Positions 1-8,982 of a DNA stretch of 64,000 bases are shown here, piece by piece. The position numbers were made by a program, and so were the translations under genes. How positions within the stretch are numbered: the stretch's first letter is position 1; each line of letters opens with the position of its first letter. Source of the stretch: Deltaproteobacteria bacterium (GTDB lineage: Bacteria > Desulfobacterota > Desulfobacteria > Desulfobacterales > JAFDMD01). A model generated the notes under the pieces. It did not search any database and had not been told where the DNA came from. It saw only the letters and a program-made list of their open reading frames with translations. The stretch is taken from contig JAFDMF010000002.1 in assembly GCA_019306065.1 (NCBI GenBank), forward strand, positions 1 to 64,000, read 5' to 3'.

Positions 1-2827
1 GAACGCCGCTGTCTCTTATTTCAATTGATACGGGAGAAGCGTCCATATTTCTTAACTCTATATTACCTCCGCCGATAGTTTTAAATTCCGCGCCAAGACT
101 TATAGGCTTGCCGCTTATTTTGTATACTGTCGCAGCTCCGTCCTGCGCCAAATCAATATCTCCGCTTACCTCGCGGTTAAACCATTTTTGATTGGAAGCA
201 TCCCATACCAGTATATCGCCGGAAGCTATTGTATCGTTAATATTGGTATCAATAAGGTTAGATAACAAAGCGGTAGCGTTTGCCGCTATCATATAGGCTT
301 CCACATCCTCTATTCTTGCCAGCCTTCCGCTTTCGGGCAATGTTAAAACCGTCGCCCCTTCGGCATTAAAAGTAATATCTCCGCCGGTTGTAATGAATTT
401 CCCGGAGGTGATAAGTTCTCCGCCTAAAGCAATAGATTTACCGCCTATACGTTTTATTGTAACGCCGCCGTCCCGCGCCATCGCAATATCCCCGCTTACC
501 TCGCGGTTAAACCATTTTTGATTGGAAGCATCCCATATTAATAAATCTCCTCCGTTGGCAGAAGTAACTTCCGTATCCACCAAATCTTTTAGCGCGGCGG
601 CATCGCCTGCGGCTACGATATAATCGTTAATATCTGCAATAGTAGCCAATACTCCGCCTCTGTTTATTTCAACGGATACTGGAGAAGTTGCATTGAATTC
701 TATGTTTCCCGCGCCGGTAGTTTTAAATCCCGCTTCCAAACTTATAGACTTGCCGCTTATGCTTTTAACTGTAACTTTACCGCCCTTTTCCAAACTAATA
801 TCTTGCGAAACTTTTCTGTTAATCCATTTTTTGTTTATGGAATCCCATATTATTATATCGCCGGAAGTATCGGAGGCGGTTATATCGGTATCCTTAAGGT
901 TTTCCAACTCAGACGATATATTGGAACCTTCTATCTGACCGGCGACATAAGTCTGGGTGGCAAGAGTTCCGCTCTCTTCTATTTTAACGGTTACATCCTT
1001 TGAAGCGTCTAATTCTATCGAATTGGTAGTTGTAAAAACGCCGCCTAAAGTTATAGGTTTGCCGTCTATACTATTAACCGTAGCATTGCCGTATTGATTT
1101 ACCGATACGTCTCTTGTTAAAGCTCTGCTTTGCAATATTCCGCTGTTATCCCATATTAACATGTTGCCTGCAGTATCGGGCAGAGTATCGGCTACATCTT
1201 CTAAATTAGATAAGACCATATCCGCAGATAGATTCTGTTCAAGCACCCACGCGCGGGTAGCCAAAGTTCCTATTACGGGAAGGGTAATTTCCGCTGTTCC
1301 GCCGCCTATAACATCAAGCATTATATCGCCTGTAGTTACAAAATCTCCTCCGAGTTTAAGTTTGCCCGGAATGCCGGATATGTTTGCAACTTTTTCTTGA
1401 ACATATCTTGTGATTGCGGTTTCGGAAGCAAGTTTGGTATTGCTCGGATTATTTTCGTCAATAACGGTTTTAACGCCTGTGCCGGAAATATCGCCGTTTA
1501 AAACCGCTCCTTCAGAGCTTAGCACTTTTATTCCGTCCATATAAAGCGAAGAGCCTGAAATATATAAATGATCAAAATATCCCGCTTTAAAAGAGCGTTC
1601 GGAAGAGCCTATGATATATTTGCTTGATACCGCAGGAATTATATCGCCTACAAGCGCTCCTGTTCCCGCCACAGATATTGCATAATCTTCTATATTTGTT
1701 TCAGTCATAAGTTTTTCATCTCTATTTATAATGCCGAATAACTCTTCGGAGTTAATTAACACTCTGAGCCCTTCAAAAAGTTTGGAAGTATCTTCACCGT
1801 TTATTGTTTTATTTATTTTGATATTATCTGCGGTAATATTGCCGGAATTAAGATTGAAAGCGTTAATATTAAAAGTGCTTAAATTCTCTTCGTCTATAAT
1901 TACGCGCGGGGAATTGTTTACAAGCATGGTTACCGGGTGTTTTGATATGGAGCCTAACTGAAAGCCTTCCGGAATTACCTCTTTTTTATCATTTTTGTAT
2001 GTGTCTCCGATTCTTAATGCGGCTTTATATTTATTATTGACGCCAGCCATCTCTATAAGAGAGGTTCCCTCGTTTTCAATATTTTTTAATCGGATTGTAT
2101 TTGAAACCGCACTTAAATTTCCTTTTACTTCTACATCTCCTTTCTGTTTTACCGTAACATTCGGGAGTTTTTCATTGCTTAACACAACCAACTCTCCGTT
2201 TTTATTCATAATAAAAACAGATAAAGAATTATTGGCATCTGATAAGTTTGCGTCTGACAAATTGCCCTCCGATAAATTTGTATCTTCCAACTGTAACGCG
2301 GGCGAATCTTTGCTTATAATTATGTCTTGTTCAAATAATCTGGCGTCGTCTCTGATTTTAATTGAATCGGGAGGGGAAATATGTATATTAACCTTCCCCG
2401 TTTTTTTATCTTTTTCAATTCTTCCTAATCCACTAAAAGCCTCATGTAAATTATCCGGCGCCTCGTTAGATATTACAAACTCTCCGTTTTCCACATAAAA
2501 GCTTATCGGCGTTCCCCAAGAGCTGTTGCCGTCCCATTCTTTAAGACCGAAAGCTTTAAGTCTTTCGGCATCAAGAGGCCATGCTCCTGTTTCTTCATAG
2601 TAGACTATAGCGGCTTTTTTCAATGCCGCTATTTCAAGAGAAGTTTTTTTAAAAATTTTTAATTTTAAGGGTTTGACTTTAACCAAATACGGCAGATCGG
2701 ATTTCTGCTTATCCGTTTCGGATTGAATTGTTTTATTTCCATTCTTATTTTTTGCAGCTCGAGCCAATATGTTAAACGACGAGAATACAAACAGCAGACT
2801 TATAAAATATATGAATGGCTTTTTCAT
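1..2827 (-). CDS. Large exported repeat protein with pilin-like N-terminal region (partial, C-terminus outside window)
   Basis: Reading leftward from an ATG at 2827 the frame stays open for 942 codons to the window edge, so the stop is not seen. Residues 1-25 form a signal peptide (MKKPFIYFISLLFVFSSFNI...). Residues ~65-130 resemble the globular part of type IV pilins and type II secretion pseudopilins: 'LEIAALKKAAIVYYEETGAW', then 'WGTPISFYVENGEFVIS'. From about residue 560 on there are four degenerate repeats of ~100-110 residues built on 'WDASNQKWFNREVSGDI', 'GGVTI..IGGKSIALGGE' and 'LPESGRLA', like the shaft repeats of phage tail fibres and some surface adhesins. A GGAG Shine-Dalgarno lies ~7 nt before the ATG. 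Likely an extracytoplasmic adhesin or pilus-associated tip protein; that role is inferred. Confidence 0.75.
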   Translation of the reverse strand, partial: MKKPFIYFISLLFVFSSFNILARAAKNKNGNKTIQSETDKQKSDLPYLVKVKPLKLKIFKKTSLEIAALKKAAIVYYEETGAWPLDAERLKAFGLKEWDGNSSWGTPISFYVENGEFVISNEAPDNLHEAFSGLGRIEKDKKTGKVNIHISPPDSIKIRDDARLFEQDIIISKDSPALQLEDTNLSEGNLSDANLSDANNSLSVFIMNKNGELVVLSNEKLPNVTVKQKGDVEVKGNLSAVSNTIRLKNIENEGTSLIEMAGVNNKYKAALRIGDTYKNDKKEVIPEGFQLGSISKHPVTMLVNNSPRVIIDEENLSTFNINAFNLNSGNITADNIKINKTINGEDTSKLFEGLRVLINSEELFGIINRDEKLMTETNIEDYAISVAGTGALVGDIIPAVSSKYIIGSSERSFKAGYFDHLYISGSSLYMDGIKVLSSEGAVLNGDISGTGVKTVIDENNPSNTKLASETAITRYVQEKVANISGIPGKLKLGGDFVTTGDIMLDVIGGGTAEITLPVIGTLATRAWVLEQNLSADMVLSNLEDVADTLPDTAGNMLIWDNSGILQSRALTRDVSVNQYGNATVNSIDGKPITLGGVFTTTNSIELDASKDVTVKIEESGTLATQTYVAGQIEGSNISSELENLKDTDITASDTSGDIIIWDSINKKWINRKVSQDISLEKGGKVTVKSISGKSISLEAGFKTTGAGNIEFNATSPVSVEINRGGVLATIADINDYIVAAGDAAALKDLVDTEVTSANGGDLLIWDASNQKWFNREVSGDIAMARDGGVTIKRIGGKSIALGGELITSGKFITTGGDITFNAEGATVLTLPESGRLARIEDVEAYMIAANATALLSNLIDTNINDTIASGDILVWDASNQKWFNREVSGDIDLAQDGAATVYKISGKPISLGAEFKTIGGGNIELRNMDASPVSIEIRDSGV
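130..1165 (-). repeat. Tandem ~110-codon repeats inside the surface-protein gene
   Basis: Four units are recognised by the WD..NQKWFNREVSGDI-type segment, centred near 180, 510, 820 and 1118. The first two are exactly 330 bp apart and share a 45-nt stretch identical in both (163-207 and 493-537). The next spacings are ~312 and ~300 bp and similarity falls with distance, so the 3'-proximal copies are the most recent duplications. Confidence 0.75.
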
Positions 2828-2951
2828 AATATACTCCAATCCTTAAAAAAGCTTAATGCAAATTCAACAAGTTAAATAAAACAACTCCGCTTCAAGATTA
2901 AAAGCGGCATCTCAAAAAAGGATAAGCGAAAAATTTATTTTCTTCAGTATA

Positions 2952-2980
2952 ATTATCAAATAATTTTAATTTATTGTCAA
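2952..2980 (-). promoter_or_regulatory. Sigma-70-like promoter for the surface-protein gene
   Basis: On the minus strand TTGACA (2980-2975) is followed after exactly 17 bp by GATAAT (2957-2952), one mismatch from TATAAT. It lies ~125 bp upstream of the ATG at 2827. No experimental start is known. Confidence 0.55.
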
Positions 2981-3020
2981 ACTAATTTTATATTGATGCG
3001 TTGAATATAACCTGTTTTTT

Positions 3021-3080
3021 TTACTTGTCATCTCGACGAAATAATTGAGGCGAAATCTCATAATAAAAATATAAACAGAG
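3021..3080. repeat. Dispersed palindromic repeat, family A, right half
   Basis: Matches the right arm of the family: 'acttgtcatctcgacga', then 'gaaatctcataata', then 'aaatataaacagagaaa'. The left arm is missing or too diverged to see. Confidence 0.6.
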
Positions 3081-3211
3081 AAAAACCCCATGACTATGTT
3101 ATAGACGCCAAAAAAAATGATTACGAAAGGAGATAAGCAAATTTTTTTTTGCAGAGCGGCTCTTGTCAGTGATAATTATATCATTTGTTAATTGACAATT
3201 AGCTTGTAATT

Positions 3212-3940
3212 ATGTCAATTATTCGTTTTATGAGCCCTATAGTAAAAAAAATAAAAACGGAACTTAAAAAAACGGGGGATAAAAAAATCGCCGCTCATTC
3301 CCTAAAATTTTTCAAAACAAAAAAAGGAGAATACGGGGAAGGAGATAAATTTCTCGGCATAAGAGTTCCCGTATTGAGAAAAATCGCCAAAACATATCAG
3401 GATATTGCCATTAACGATATATCGGAACTTATTAAGTCAAAGTGGCACGAACAACGTCTTCTTTCCGTTTTAATGATGATAAACGCTTTTAAAAAAGGTG
3501 ACCAAAATATAAAAAAAGCTATATATGAACTTTATCTTGAAAATACCGAATTTATAAATAACTGGGATATAGTAGATATATCCGCTTCTAATATAGCCGG
3601 CGCTTATTTGGAGAATAAAGACAAAAAACCGATTTATGATCTTGCGTTATCAAAAAATTTATGGGAGCGAAGAATTTCAATAATATCAACACACCATTTT
3701 ATTAAAAACAACGATTTTAAAAACGCGTTAAATATATCGGATATACTAATCAAGGATAAAGAGGACCTTATCCATAAAGCCGTAGGATGGACGCTAAGAG
3801 AAGTAGGCAAACGAAGCCTTAAAACCGAAGAAGAGTTTGTGAAAAACCGATACAAAAATATGCCTCGAACAATGCTCCGTTATGCCATAGAAAGATTTGA
3901 AGAGAATAAAAGAAAAAAATATTTGAAAGGCGAAATATAA
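3212..3940 (+). CDS. DNA alkylation repair protein (AlkD family)
   Basis: A 242-residue, all-helical HEAT-like protein of the AlkD/COG4912 family, which excises alkylated purines from DNA without base flipping. Family landmarks seen: 'GDKFLGIRVPVLRKIAK' near residue 50, 'SKWHEQRLLSVLMM', 'NNWDIVDISASNIAG' and 'KAVGWTLREVGKR'. The length fits the family (~220-240). Neither the ATG at 3212 nor the in-frame ATG at 3230 (MSPIVKK) has a good Shine-Dalgarno, so the start is uncertain. It overlaps argJ by one base (TAATG), suggesting translational coupling. Confidence 0.85.
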   Translation: MSIIRFMSPIVKKIKTELKKTGDKKIAAHSLKFFKTKKGEYGEGDKFLGIRVPVLRKIAKTYQDIAINDISELIKSKWHEQRLLSVLMMINAFKKGDQNIKKAIYELYLENTEFINNWDIVDISASNIAGAYLENKDKKPIYDLALSKNLWERRISIISTHHFIKNNDFKNALNISDILIKDKEDLIHKAVGWTLREVGKRSLKTEEEFVKNRYKNMPRTMLRYAIERFEENKRKKYLKGEI

Positions 3941-5124
3941 TGAGTAAATTTTGTCCGGGATTTTTAACCGCCGGAATAAACGCGGGGCTTAAAGAAGACG
4001 GCAAAAAGGATTTGGGCTTAATATATAGCCAGACTCCCGCATCTGTTGCGGGAGTCTTTACAAAAAATATTATAAAAGCTGCTCCTGTAATTATTGATAT
4101 TGAAAAAATAAAAAAGGGTTATGCTCAAGCGGTTATTATAAATAGTAAAAATGCCAACTGCTGCACAGGCAAAAAAGGGATCGAAGACGCTTATGAGGTT
4201 ATAAATTCTCTTGCCTTGCAGCTGCAAATTGACCGAAGTTTAGTTTTTATATCTTCAACAGGAATAATAGGGCAGCCCTTTCCCAAAGAAAAAATCAAAT
4301 TCGCAATACCGAAACTTATAGCAAATTCAAACGATTCCAAAGGCAAAGAGCTTGCGGAAGCTATAATGACTACAGATACGGTTTTCAAACTGGCATCCGT
4401 ATCAAAAAAGATAAACGGCATCTCTTTTACCGTTTCCGGCGTAGCAAAAGGAGCCGGAATGATACATCCGGATATGGCTACGATGCTCTGCTTTGTATGT
4501 ACAGATATTAAAGCTGATCAGGATAAACTTCAAACAATCTTAAATGATGCCATAGCAAATTCTTTCCATAAAATTACGATAGACGGTGATACAAGCACAA
4601 ACGACACGGTTTTACTTCTTGCAAACGGAGCTTCCGGGTTAAGCATAGATAAGAACGAAGTAAAAAAGGCTTTTGAAAAAAGCCTTAACGAAATCTTATT
4701 AACCCTTGCAAAAAAAATCGTTAAAGACGGGGAAGGCGCTACAAAACTAGTCCAAATAAAAGTAATCGGCGCGCTTACAAGAGATGACGCAAAAAAAATA
4801 GCCGACGTAATAGCAAGCTCTCCTTTGGTTAAAACCGCTATTTTCGGAGAAGATGCAAACTGGGGACGAATACTTGCCGCAGCGGGAAGAGCCGGAGTAA
4901 ATTTTAACCCCAACCGTATCAACCTGTTTTTCGACGAGGTTATGATAATGGAAAACTCCCGGCCTTGCGGAGAGAAGGCTGAGAAAAAAGCCTCCGCAAT
5001 TATTAAAAAAGATGAGTTTGTTATCCTTCTTGATATAAACATGGGAGGCGAAGCCTCGGCAACCGTATATACCTGCGATCTTTCGGTTGATTATGTAAAA
5101 ATAAATGCGGATTACAGAACATAA
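3940..5124 (+). CDS. argJ: Bifunctional glutamate N-acetyltransferase/amino-acid acetyltransferase (ArgJ)
   Basis: 394 residues, normal for ArgJ, the cytoplasmic enzyme that moves acetyl from N-acetylornithine to glutamate in the cyclic arginine pathway (and, in bifunctional forms, uses acetyl-CoA). The self-cleavage site is clear: 'GAGMIHPDMATMLCF' with Thr181 as the nucleophile that separates alpha and beta chains. 'STGIIGQPFP', 'DGDTSTNDTVLLLANG' and 'FGEDANWGRILAAAGRAG' are further signatures. The ATG overlaps the stop of the alkD-like gene. No other arg genes are nearby. Confidence 0.97.
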   Translation: MSKFCPGFLTAGINAGLKEDGKKDLGLIYSQTPASVAGVFTKNIIKAAPVIIDIEKIKKGYAQAVIINSKNANCCTGKKGIEDAYEVINSLALQLQIDRSLVFISSTGIIGQPFPKEKIKFAIPKLIANSNDSKGKELAEAIMTTDTVFKLASVSKKINGISFTVSGVAKGAGMIHPDMATMLCFVCTDIKADQDKLQTILNDAIANSFHKITIDGDTSTNDTVLLLANGASGLSIDKNEVKKAFEKSLNEILLTLAKKIVKDGEGATKLVQIKVIGALTRDDAKKIADVIASSPLVKTAIFGEDANWGRILAAAGRAGVNFNPNRINLFFDEVMIMENSRPCGEKAEKKASAIIKKDEFVILLDINMGGEASATVYTCDLSVDYVKINADYRT

Positions 5125-5258
5125 TAACAGAGAAAAATCTAAAAAATTTTAAAATATTTTTAGAAAACTTTGCCGATAAAATAATTGACGGCAATCTGAA
5201 CTGGAACGATTACGACCTAATCTTTCCCGTATGGAATTTATATAACGGGAAAATTTAA
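5124..5258 (+). other. Possible coding remnant between argJ and rel
   Basis: A frame without ATG/GTG/TTG start reads 44 codons with protein-like composition, ending in ...NWNDYDLIFPVWNLYNGKI, and then TAA. It follows argJ directly and may be the C-terminal scrap of a lost gene. No family is recognised. Confidence 0.2.
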
Positions 5259-5272
5259 GCGCAACAAAACCA

Positions 5273-5322
5273 TTAGTTCCCGTAGAAACGAGTTTTATTT
5301 TGCTTGATTCTACGGGAACTAA
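5273..5322. terminator. Perfect inverted repeat at the convergent argJ/rel boundary
   Basis: Arms 5273-5287 and 5308-5322 (TTAGTTCCCGTAGAA and its complement) pair over 15 bp around a 20-nt loop. The right arm contains the rel stop codon (5319-5321). There is no long T-run, so it may be a repeat-derived hairpin rather than a classical terminator. A related hairpin is at 51753-51848. Confidence 0.5.
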
Positions 5323-7484
5323 AGTCTTTGAATAAACTGAACCGTCTTAACCCTTTTAAGATCCGATATTATCTCCTTTAAATGCTCGTTATCTCTAACC
5401 GTTATAAAAAAAATACAGTCCGCGGTTTTATTAGGATGCTTATCTATCTTAATATCCTCTATAGAAGAATCATTTTTTTTCATACAAGCCGTAAGGTCTG
5501 CAAGAAGCCCTACTCTGTCGTAAGATACAATCTTTAATTTTGCAGGATACCTTCCCTGCTTATCCTCTTTGCCCCAGTCCGCTTCGATTCTTCTTTCCGG
5601 ATTCATATTCAAGGCATGGGTACAATCGGTTCTGTGTATTGTAACCCCGTATCCGCGCGTAATATAGCCTACAATATGCTCTCCAGGAACAGGCTGACAG
5701 CAATTGCCAAATCTAATAAGAATATCGTCTAATCCTTTTACGATTATTCCGCTTTTATCCTTTCTTTTTTTAGGACGCTCCGCTATTTTGCTTAAAATAG
5801 CCTCCTGTTTATCTTCATCCTTTGCTTCGTCAAAGGCTTGAAGCTTCCCTATTATCTGAGCCGGAGTGGTTTTGCCGTAACCTACGCTTGCTATTAAATC
5901 ATCTAAAGTTTTAAACCCCAAAGCTTCAATTACCTTTTCCATATCTTCCGATTTGGCAAAAGAATTAAAGTTAAGCTTATTTTTCCTAAAAAGCTTTTCG
6001 CACATCTCTCTGCCAAGAGTAATGCTTCTTTTTCTTTCCTCGGTTTTAATACTCTGTCTTATTTTAGAACGAGCTCTTACGGTTTTTACAAACCCAAGCC
6101 AGTCCTTACTCGGCCTGCCGCCCTTTTTTGTTAAGACAGTAACAATATCTCCGATATTAAGCTGATATTTTAAAGGAATCATTCTGCCGTTTACTTTAGC
6201 GCCTACGCATTCATTACCTACTTCCGTATGAATCGAATAGGCAAAGTCAATAGGAGTAGCCCCTTTTGGAAAAGATTTTATCTCGCCCAAAGGAGTAAAA
6301 ATATAGACCTCGTCCGGAAAAAGATCTATCTTTATATTCTCCATAAACTCCTTAGAATCTTTTATATTCTTCTGGTTTTCTATAATCTCTTGCAGCCACG
6401 CATAAATTTTTTCGGTTTTTTCATCCGCTTTTATTCCTTCTTTATAACTCCAATGAGCTGCAATGCCGAGCCTTGCGGTTTCGTCCATCTCCCATGTTCT
6501 TATCTGTATTTCCACTCTTTCTCCGTAAGGACTTACAACCGTAGTATGAAGAGACTGATACATATTAGGCTTGGGAGAACCTATATAATCTTTAAACTTT
6601 TTAGGAATAGGCTTCCAAAGAGAATGAATAATACCCAACGCTTCATAGCACTGATGAACCGTATCCAATATAATTCTGAAAGCTATTATATCATACACCT
6701 CTTCAAATTCGAGATTCTGCTGCCTCATCTTATTATATATACTGTAAAAATATTTAAATCTGCCCAAAACCTCACATTTCAAACCTGCCGCTTTTATTTC
6801 ATTTTTAATTAACAATTTTACCTTTTCTACATATTCGCTTCTTTCCTCTTTACTTTTAGCGACCATATTTTTAATCATCGTATATTCTGCCGGCTGAAGA
6901 TATTTAAAAGCAGTATCTTCCAACTCTATTTTCATCCATTTAATACCGAGCCTTGCCGTAATAGGAGCATAAATATCAAGAGTCTCCTTGGCTATTTTCC
7001 TTTTTTTCTTCTCCGTAGGATGATAACCCAAAGTTCTCATGTTATGAATACGATCTGCAAGCTTAATCAATATAACCCTTATATCGTCAGCCATTGCAAG
7101 AATCATCTTTCTTATGCTTTCCGCTTCTCTTTCCTGATCACTTCTGAAATTAAGTTCGCTTAATTTTGTAACCCCTTCTACAATATGCGCTGTTTCGGCT
7201 CCGAAAACCTCGGCTATCTCCTTCTTTTCGGCTTTGGAATCCTCTATAACGTCGTGAAGAAGACCTGCTGCTATACTAACCGTATCAAGCTTCATATCCG
7301 CAAGAATACCCGCCACCTCCAATGGATGAGAAAGATAAGGTTCGCCGGAAAGTCTTACCTGCCCGGCATGAGAGCGTGCAGAAAAAATATAGGCTTTATC
7401 TATAATATTAAAATCCGCTTCAGGGTTATATTGTTGAACTTTATCCAATATGTCAGTTATTCTAATCATAAAAGAATCTTTCAT
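5319..7484 (-). CDS. rel: RelA/SpoT-family (p)ppGpp synthetase/hydrolase
   Basis: A 721-residue long Rel protein that makes and degrades the alarmone (p)ppGpp. Domains in order: HD hydrolase ('LLHDVIED' near residue 75, with 'HAGQVRLSGEPYLSHP' before it), nucleotidyltransferase synthetase ('VYDIIAFRIIL', 'KKFKDYIGSPKPNMYQSLHT' near 295), TGS ('VYIFTPLGEIKSFPKGATPI'), a zinc-finger-like region ('FGNCCQPVPGE') and a C-terminal ACT domain. The basic KFKD motif, rather than the acidic ExDD of RelA, suggests the bifunctional SpoT-like class, and the HD residues are intact. An in-frame ATG at 7469 (MIRITDI) is an alternative start; neither has a strong Shine-Dalgarno. Confidence 0.96.
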   Translation of the reverse strand: MKDSFMIRITDILDKVQQYNPEADFNIIDKAYIFSARSHAGQVRLSGEPYLSHPLEVAGILADMKLDTVSIAAGLLHDVIEDSKAEKKEIAEVFGAETAHIVEGVTKLSELNFRSDQEREAESIRKMILAMADDIRVILIKLADRIHNMRTLGYHPTEKKKRKIAKETLDIYAPITARLGIKWMKIELEDTAFKYLQPAEYTMIKNMVAKSKEERSEYVEKVKLLIKNEIKAAGLKCEVLGRFKYFYSIYNKMRQQNLEFEEVYDIIAFRIILDTVHQCYEALGIIHSLWKPIPKKFKDYIGSPKPNMYQSLHTTVVSPYGERVEIQIRTWEMDETARLGIAAHWSYKEGIKADEKTEKIYAWLQEIIENQKNIKDSKEFMENIKIDLFPDEVYIFTPLGEIKSFPKGATPIDFAYSIHTEVGNECVGAKVNGRMIPLKYQLNIGDIVTVLTKKGGRPSKDWLGFVKTVRARSKIRQSIKTEERKRSITLGREMCEKLFRKNKLNFNSFAKSEDMEKVIEALGFKTLDDLIASVGYGKTTPAQIIGKLQAFDEAKDEDKQEAILSKIAERPKKRKDKSGIIVKGLDDILIRFGNCCQPVPGEHIVGYITRGYGVTIHRTDCTHALNMNPERRIEADWGKEDKQGRYPAKLKIVSYDRVGLLADLTACMKKNDSSIEDIKIDKHPNKTADCIFFITVRDNEHLKEIISDLKRVKTVQFIQRL

Positions 7485-7545
7485 TATGGGGTTAAAAAAT
7501 ACAGCAAATTTTTTTGTTATTTTTCACATAATAACAGACATAGTC

Positions 7546-7588
7546 AATATAGATTTTTATTTTTTTAAAAAAAATAAAAATCTATATT
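7546..7588. repeat. 43-bp AT-only-core perfect palindrome
   Basis: Arms 7546-7566 and 7568-7588 are perfectly complementary (21 bp each) around one base. It sits between the divergent rel and ygeY genes, ~60 bp from the rel start and ~110 bp from the ygeY start. It could be an operator, a cruciform-forming site or a hairpin in either leader. Confidence 0.7.
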
Positions 7589-7695
7589 TGCAATCCTATA
7601 AATTTTGTAATAAAATGCTTTGTAAAAAAAATGTTAGACTATAATAATAAATTCTTAAAACAATATTAAAATGGAACCTAATTCGGAGGTGGTAA

Positions 7696-8907
7696 TTGCT
7701 GAATTTCAATAAAATCAAACAAAAAGCCGAGGCATATAAAGAAGATATATCCCGCTTTTTAAGAGATATGATAAGCATTCCCAGCGAAAGCGGAAATGAA
7801 AAAAAAGTGGTTTTACGCATCAAAGAAGAGATGGAAAAAGTCGGCTTCGATAAAACCGAAATAGACAACATGGGAAACATCCACGGAACCATAGGAAACG
7901 GCAAAAGAATAATAGCCTACGACGCCCATATTGATACGGTAGGGACAGGAAATATCGCAAATTGGAAATATGATCCTTATAAAGGATACGAAGATGATGA
8001 CATTATAATAGGCAGAGGCGCCAGCGATCAGGAAGGCGGTATGGCGTCAATGGTTTATGCAGGCAAAATAATAAAAGATCTCGGACTTCAAGATGATTAC
8101 ACCCTAATTATGGTAGGCTCTGTTCAAGAGGAAGACTGCGACGGGCTTTGCTGGCAGTATATTATTAAAGAGCTCGGACTAAAACCGGAATTTGTTATCT
8201 CAACAGAACCTACGGACGGCGCCGTCTATAGAGGACAAAGAGGAAGAATGGAAATAAAAGTTTCGACTTCCGGAATAAGCGCTCATGGCTCCGCGCCGGA
8301 ACGAGGAGACAACGCTATATTTAAAATGGCGCCTATACTTATTGAACTGCAAAAACTTCATACAAGACTGATGGAGGATAAGTTTCTGGGAAAAGGTTCC
8401 CTTACGGTATCCGAAATATTTTTCTCCTCTCCGTCCAGATGCGCGGTTGCAGACGAATGTAGCATATCAATAGACAGACGCCTTACAAAAGGAGAGAATG
8501 AAGAATCGGCTTTAAATCAAATAAAAAAATTAACCTCCGTAAAAAATTCCGAAGCAAAAGTTGAATTATATAAATATCAAAAACCGTCATATACAGGTTT
8601 TGTTTATCCTACGAAGTGCTATTTTCCTTCGTGGGTAGTGGAAGAAAATAATCCGGCTTGCGCCGCGGTAGTTAAAACGTATAAAAACCTATTTAATAAA
8701 GAGCCGAAAATAGACAAATGGACATTTTCTACAAACGGAGTTTCCATAACAGGCATGTTCGGCATCCCTACCATAGGTTTTGGACCCGGAAAAGAGGCGG
8801 AAGCGCATGCCCCGAATGAAAAAACTTGGAAAAAAGACCTCGTAAAATGCGCGGCTCTTTATGCGGCTTTGCCCGGCGTTTATTTAATTGCACCGAATGC
8901 TCCTTGA
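7696..8907 (+). CDS. ygeY: YgeY-family selenium-metabolism-linked hydrolase (M20 metallopeptidase fold)
   Basis: 403 residues, M20/ArgE/DapE superfamily. Metal-site motifs are complete: '[12 protein letters not shown]', '[14 protein letters not shown]', 'SVQEEDCDG', '[15 protein letters not shown]' and a C-terminal 'EAHAPNEKT'. The dimerisation-domain segment '[17 protein letters not shown]' is also typical. The subfamily is named for its co-occurrence with selenium-dependent enzymes; its substrate is unknown to me. The start is TTG at 7696, preceded by a strong GGAGGTGG (7685-7692); no nearby ATG is better placed. The stop is TGA. The selenoprotein candidate at 59.4 kb fits a selenium-using host. 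Confidence 0.9.
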   Translation: MLNFNKIKQKAEAYKEDISRFLRDMISIPSESGNEKKVVLRIKEEMEKVGFDKTEIDNMGNIHGTIGNGKRIIAYDAHIDTVGTGNIANWKYDPYKGYEDDDIIIGRGASDQEGGMASMVYAGKIIKDLGLQDDYTLIMVGSVQEEDCDGLCWQYIIKELGLKPEFVISTEPTDGAVYRGQRGRMEIKVSTSGISAHGSAPERGDNAIFKMAPILIELQKLHTRLMEDKFLGKGSLTVSEIFFSSPSRCAVADECSISIDRRLTKGENEESALNQIKKLTSVKNSEAKVELYKYQKPSYTGFVYPTKCYFPSWVVEENNPACAAVVKTYKNLFNKEPKIDKWTFSTNGVSITGMFGIPTIGFGPGKEAEAHAPNEKTWKKDLVKCAALYAALPGVYLIAPNAP

Positions 8908-8921
8908 ATAAGCCGCAACCC

Positions 8922-8950
8922 AAAAAGCAGAATATGAAACTGCCTTTTTT
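8922..8950 (+). terminator. Weak hairpin plus T-run after ygeY
   Basis: An A-rich strand and GCAG (8927-8930) pair with CTGC (8940-8943), followed by a six-T run. Short stem, so only a possible terminator between ygeY and dctP. Confidence 0.35.
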
Positions 8951-8982
8951 ATACGGAAACAAAACAATCGGGAGATAATATA

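Larger units (their letters stand above)
2828..3211. other. Intergenic region between divergent genes
   Basis: Holds the leader and promoter of the minus-strand surface-protein gene and, at 3021-3080, a half copy of the dispersed palindromic repeat. No further coding frame with a convincing start was seen. Confidence 0.6.

Noticed and set aside
130-540. The 45-bp repeat spaced 330 bp apart as a possible CRISPR
   Set aside because: Only two exact copies, inside one continuous coding frame, with spacing equal to the protein repeat length.
693-2498. Several plus-strand ORFs of 66-167 codons
   Set aside because: They lie antisense to the 942-codon minus-strand gene, share its codon phase pattern, and have no recognisable family or ribosome-binding site.
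8905-8935. TGA at the end of ygeY as another Sec site
   Set aside because: The protein is complete at the usual family length and the following frame is not protein-like.
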